DNA of 64,000 nucleotides from Streptomyces sp. NBC_00247 (GTDB lineage: Bacteria > Actinomycetota > Actinomycetes > Streptomycetales > Streptomycetaceae), in NCBI RefSeq assembly GCF_036188265.1, contig NZ_CP108093.1:7159001-7223000 (forward strand), given 5' to 3'. Both the position numbers and the translations under genes were made by a program. Numbering within the stretch: the first letter of the stretch is position 1; every line of letters starts with the position of its first letter. The notes below the pieces were generated by a model that ran no database searches, was not told the DNA's origin, and worked only from the letters and a program-made list of their open reading frames with translations. Below are positions 62,291 to 64,000 of this stretch, in pieces.

Positions 62291-62781
62291 CCGCTCTTTC
62301 AGGCCGACCGCTCATGGCAGACGGGCCGCGCGGCCGACTCCACGTGTCCGAGTGGCGCCGCCTTCACCAGGGTGGCATGCGCAGGTGAGAGCGGGAGGGA
62401 CGGGCGGTGGTGCCCGTGGTCACCACCGCACCCCATCCGCCGCTCGTCGACACGTGGCGCGCATCCCGACGGGAGCGGTCCAGCCCGCTGCGAAGGGGTT
62501 GTACGGGCTCCCGGGTGGGCGGCGTGACGGCTTCACCCAGGAGCCCGGTCCGACGGTCAGCCAGGAGCTCACCCCGGGTGCCGTTCATCAGACGATCCGC
62601 CTCAGCTGCCGTTGCGCAGTGGCGGCGCGCCGCTGTGCTGGTTGCTTCGCTCGGCCGGGGCAGGCGGAGTGTTGTACGGTACCCAACCGGCACCATCGAT
62701 CATCCGGCTGCCCGACCAACACCACCATCGACCTCGCTCGTCGGCTCAGGTACCAACCGGTCGCAACGCCGTTGAACCAGA
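62291..62781. other. Gene-free stretch
   Basis: No supported gene or mobile element was seen; only the perfect hairpin at its right edge stands out. Confidence 0.4.
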
Positions 62782-62843
62782 CTGAGCTCGTCCGCGCCGG
62801 TGCCGACGAGAGATCCTGTCGGCACCGGCGCGGACGAGCTCAG
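62782..62843. repeat. 26-bp perfect inverted repeat
   Basis: Arms 62782-62807 and 62818-62843 are perfect complements around a 10-base loop. It is longer than a normal terminator stem. It may end transcription from the chaplin gene (minus) 120 bases away, or be part of a lost element. Confidence 0.85.
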
Positions 62844-62961
62844 CTGTGGATGGATTTTCGGGGCAGAGGGTGCGGGTCACTGCGGCCCCGGGCAGGTGCG
62901 TACGGCTGGCACCACCTGATCGGGGCCCCCGAGTACCTGGGCCCGGCGAAGCCAGGGGGTC

Positions 62962-63279
62962 CTACTTGCTGTAGTCGTCCATGTGGCCCTCGTGGCCGTT
63001 CTGCTTCTCGTCGTGGCCGCCGTAACCGCGGTCGTAGCCGCCGCCGTTGACGCAGGTGTTCCCGAAGGTGGGGTTCAGCAGGCCGATGATGTTGAGGGAG
63101 TTCCCGCACGCGTTGATGGGGATGTGGATGGGGATCTGGACGACGTTGCCGGACAGCACGCCCGGCGAGCCGAAGGCGGCGCCCTGTGCTCCGGCGTCCG
63201 CGCCGGCCGTGCCGGCACCGGCGAACATCAGGGCGCCCGCGGCCGCGGCCAGAACCACTGTGCTTCTCAGCTTCAACAT
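62962..63279 (-). CDS. Chaplin with extended charged tail
   Basis: 105 residues from the ATG at 63279 behind ggaga. Signal peptide (RSTVVLAAAAGALMFAGAGTAGA), then one chaplin domain (SPGVLSGNVVQIPIHIPINA, CGNSLNIIGLLNPTFGNTC) with the two conserved Cys. Chaplins assemble into amyloid-like fibres that coat aerial hyphae. Most short chaplins end soon after the second Cys; this one adds about 28 residues rich in Gly, Asp, His and Lys (GGGYDRGYGGHDEKQ, NGHEGHMDDYSK). It has no LPxTG anchor. Confidence 0.9.
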   Translation of the reverse strand: MLKLRSTVVLAAAAGALMFAGAGTAGADAGAQGAAFGSPGVLSGNVVQIPIHIPINACGNSLNIIGLLNPTFGNTCVNGGGYDRGYGGHDEKQNGHEGHMDDYSK

Positions 63280-63796
63280 TGAGCTCTCCGCGCTTCGAGT
63301 GCCGCCGCTCGGTCGCGGCGGCTCCCTCCACGATGCGGGCCCGCCGTCCCTCAGCCTGCCGACACGCCTGGCCACCGCTCAGAGCCCCCTGTACGGCCGC
63401 TCTCTCGTACGCCGTTGGCCGAAGCCGGCTACACCCCAGGCGGCTCCTCGTCCTGGTGCTGCTGCTCCTGGCGGCCGTGGTCGGTGCGTCCATCGTGCAC
63501 CTCTGGCCCGGGTCCCTGGTGCCGGTGACCCGGATCGGAGGCGTGGGCGCGGCGGCGGGCTCCCTCGCCGGTGTCGCCGCGCTGGCCCGGCGACCGTGTC
63601 CGGCCCCGGAGCGGGCTGCCCGCCCTGCGCGGCCGAGGCCGCCCAGGCCCGCTGGCGAGCAGTGAATGCACCCCACCTCGTTGCCCTCGTCCGCGCCGGG
63701 GCCCGTTTCGAACGCGGCCTGCTCGTTGAACGGCCGCAGACGACCGCGGCGTGAATAGGGTGGCGGGCCTGCCTCGAAGTTCGAGATCATCCGGTC
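63280..63796. other. Region upstream of the chaplin gene
   Basis: It should hold the chaplin promoter. A hydrophobic open frame (RLLVLVLLLLAAVVGASIVHL, about 63432-63500, + strand) could be a membrane segment of a small or broken gene, but no start or family supports it. Confidence 0.35.
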
Positions 63797-64000
63797 ATGT
63801 TGGATGGCACCACAGGACAGGACCTTCCGGTCGGCTTCGGGTTCCGGCCGTATCGCGGCGACGAAGACCACGGCGCCATGGCCGCGGTGCGGCGGGGGTG
63901 TGCTGAACGGGACCGGGTCGATGCCCATTCGGTTGTGGAAGGGCTCCCGACAGCGGCCGAGATCGCGGAGGCTTCTGCCAAGTTGGAGGAGCCGTCCAAG
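63797..64000 (+). CDS. GNAT-family acetyltransferase-like, N-terminal part
   Basis: 68 codons from an ATG to the window edge. The sequence (LPVGFGFRPYRGDEDHGAMA, AVRRGCAERDRVDAHSVVEG) is the typical opening of Streptomyces GNAT proteins that start FRPYRGDEDH. The acetyl-CoA-binding motif lies beyond the window. Confidence 0.65.
   Translation, partial: MLDGTTGQDLPVGFGFRPYRGDEDHGAMAAVRRGCAERDRVDAHSVVEGLPTAAEIAEASAKLEEPSK

Noticed and set aside
1..64000. tRNA and rRNA genes
   Set aside because: No cloverleaf with conserved T-loop and CCA-side stem, and no rRNA sequence, was recognised on either strand by eye.

Overview
The window is high-GC actinobacterial DNA and almost certainly Streptomyces. 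The evidence is strong third-position GC bias, GGAGG-type ribosome binding sites mixed with leaderless-looking starts, a chaplin, a gamma-butyrolactone-receptor-like TetR, a CebR-type cellulase operator and, most tellingly, an adjacent tap-tpg pair (telomere-associated and terminal protein) as carried by linear Streptomyces replicons. The amount of decayed DNA (IS481, IS110 and ISL3 remnants, broken helicase, CHAT, FtsK-like, HD, HTH and SDR genes) fits a chromosome arm or subtelomeric region, or a large linear plasmid.

Left part, about 1 to 28 kb, is ordered and mostly intact. It has an aminoglycoside-phosphotransferase-like gene cut by the window edge, divergent from an NsdA/NsdB-like TPR regulator; a PAS-PP2C phosphatase; a zinc-responsive operon for alternative ribosomal proteins L33 and L31 behind a clear Zur box; then a probable small structured RNA (about 5.3 to 5.47 kb) with its own terminator. 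DUF1275, a secreted PI-PLC-like enzyme, a TPR protein, VanZ and a secreted GH6 cellulase with a CBM2 follow. Upstream of the cellulase lies a ruined divergent cellulase locus: a frameshifted CBM2 remnant on one side, a CebR operator plus promoter with no intact gene on the other. Next come a run of small conserved genes (DUF4389, two DinB-like proteins, DUF4230), signal peptidase I, a tyrosine-phosphatase-like protein, a PepSY lipoprotein and an NB-ARC/TPR ATPase. A TetR (gamma-butyrolactone receptor type)/quinone oxidoreductase pair is divergent from an SDR. A headless alpha/beta hydrolase remnant runs in frame into a secreted chorismate mutase, facing a short PyrF with an altered catalytic motif.

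Middle and right part, about 28 to 62 kb, is accessory DNA. Its recurring theme is a MmyB-type XRE regulator placed next to a redox enzyme or transporter: four such regulators occur (33.3, 50.9, 53.3 and 54.2-55.1 kb), beside aldo-keto reductases, an SDR, an MFS pump or a SnoaL-like protein. A three-gene two-component operon (membrane protein, sensor kinase, NarL-type regulator) sits just downstream of a dead IS481 element. The tap-tpg operon (45.5 to 48.2 kb) is flanked by decayed genes. At 55.9 to 58.2 kb an SDR, an F420-reductase-like NADP oxidoreductase and a TetR share three copies of one 22-bp operator, so they form a self-contained TetR regulon.

The right end carries an SdsA-type alkylsulfatase, a small membrane protein, a strong 26-bp perfect hairpin, a chaplin with an unusual charged, His-containing tail, and the start of a GNAT-like acetyltransferase. 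No rRNA, tRNA, CRISPR array or complete biosynthetic cluster was seen.
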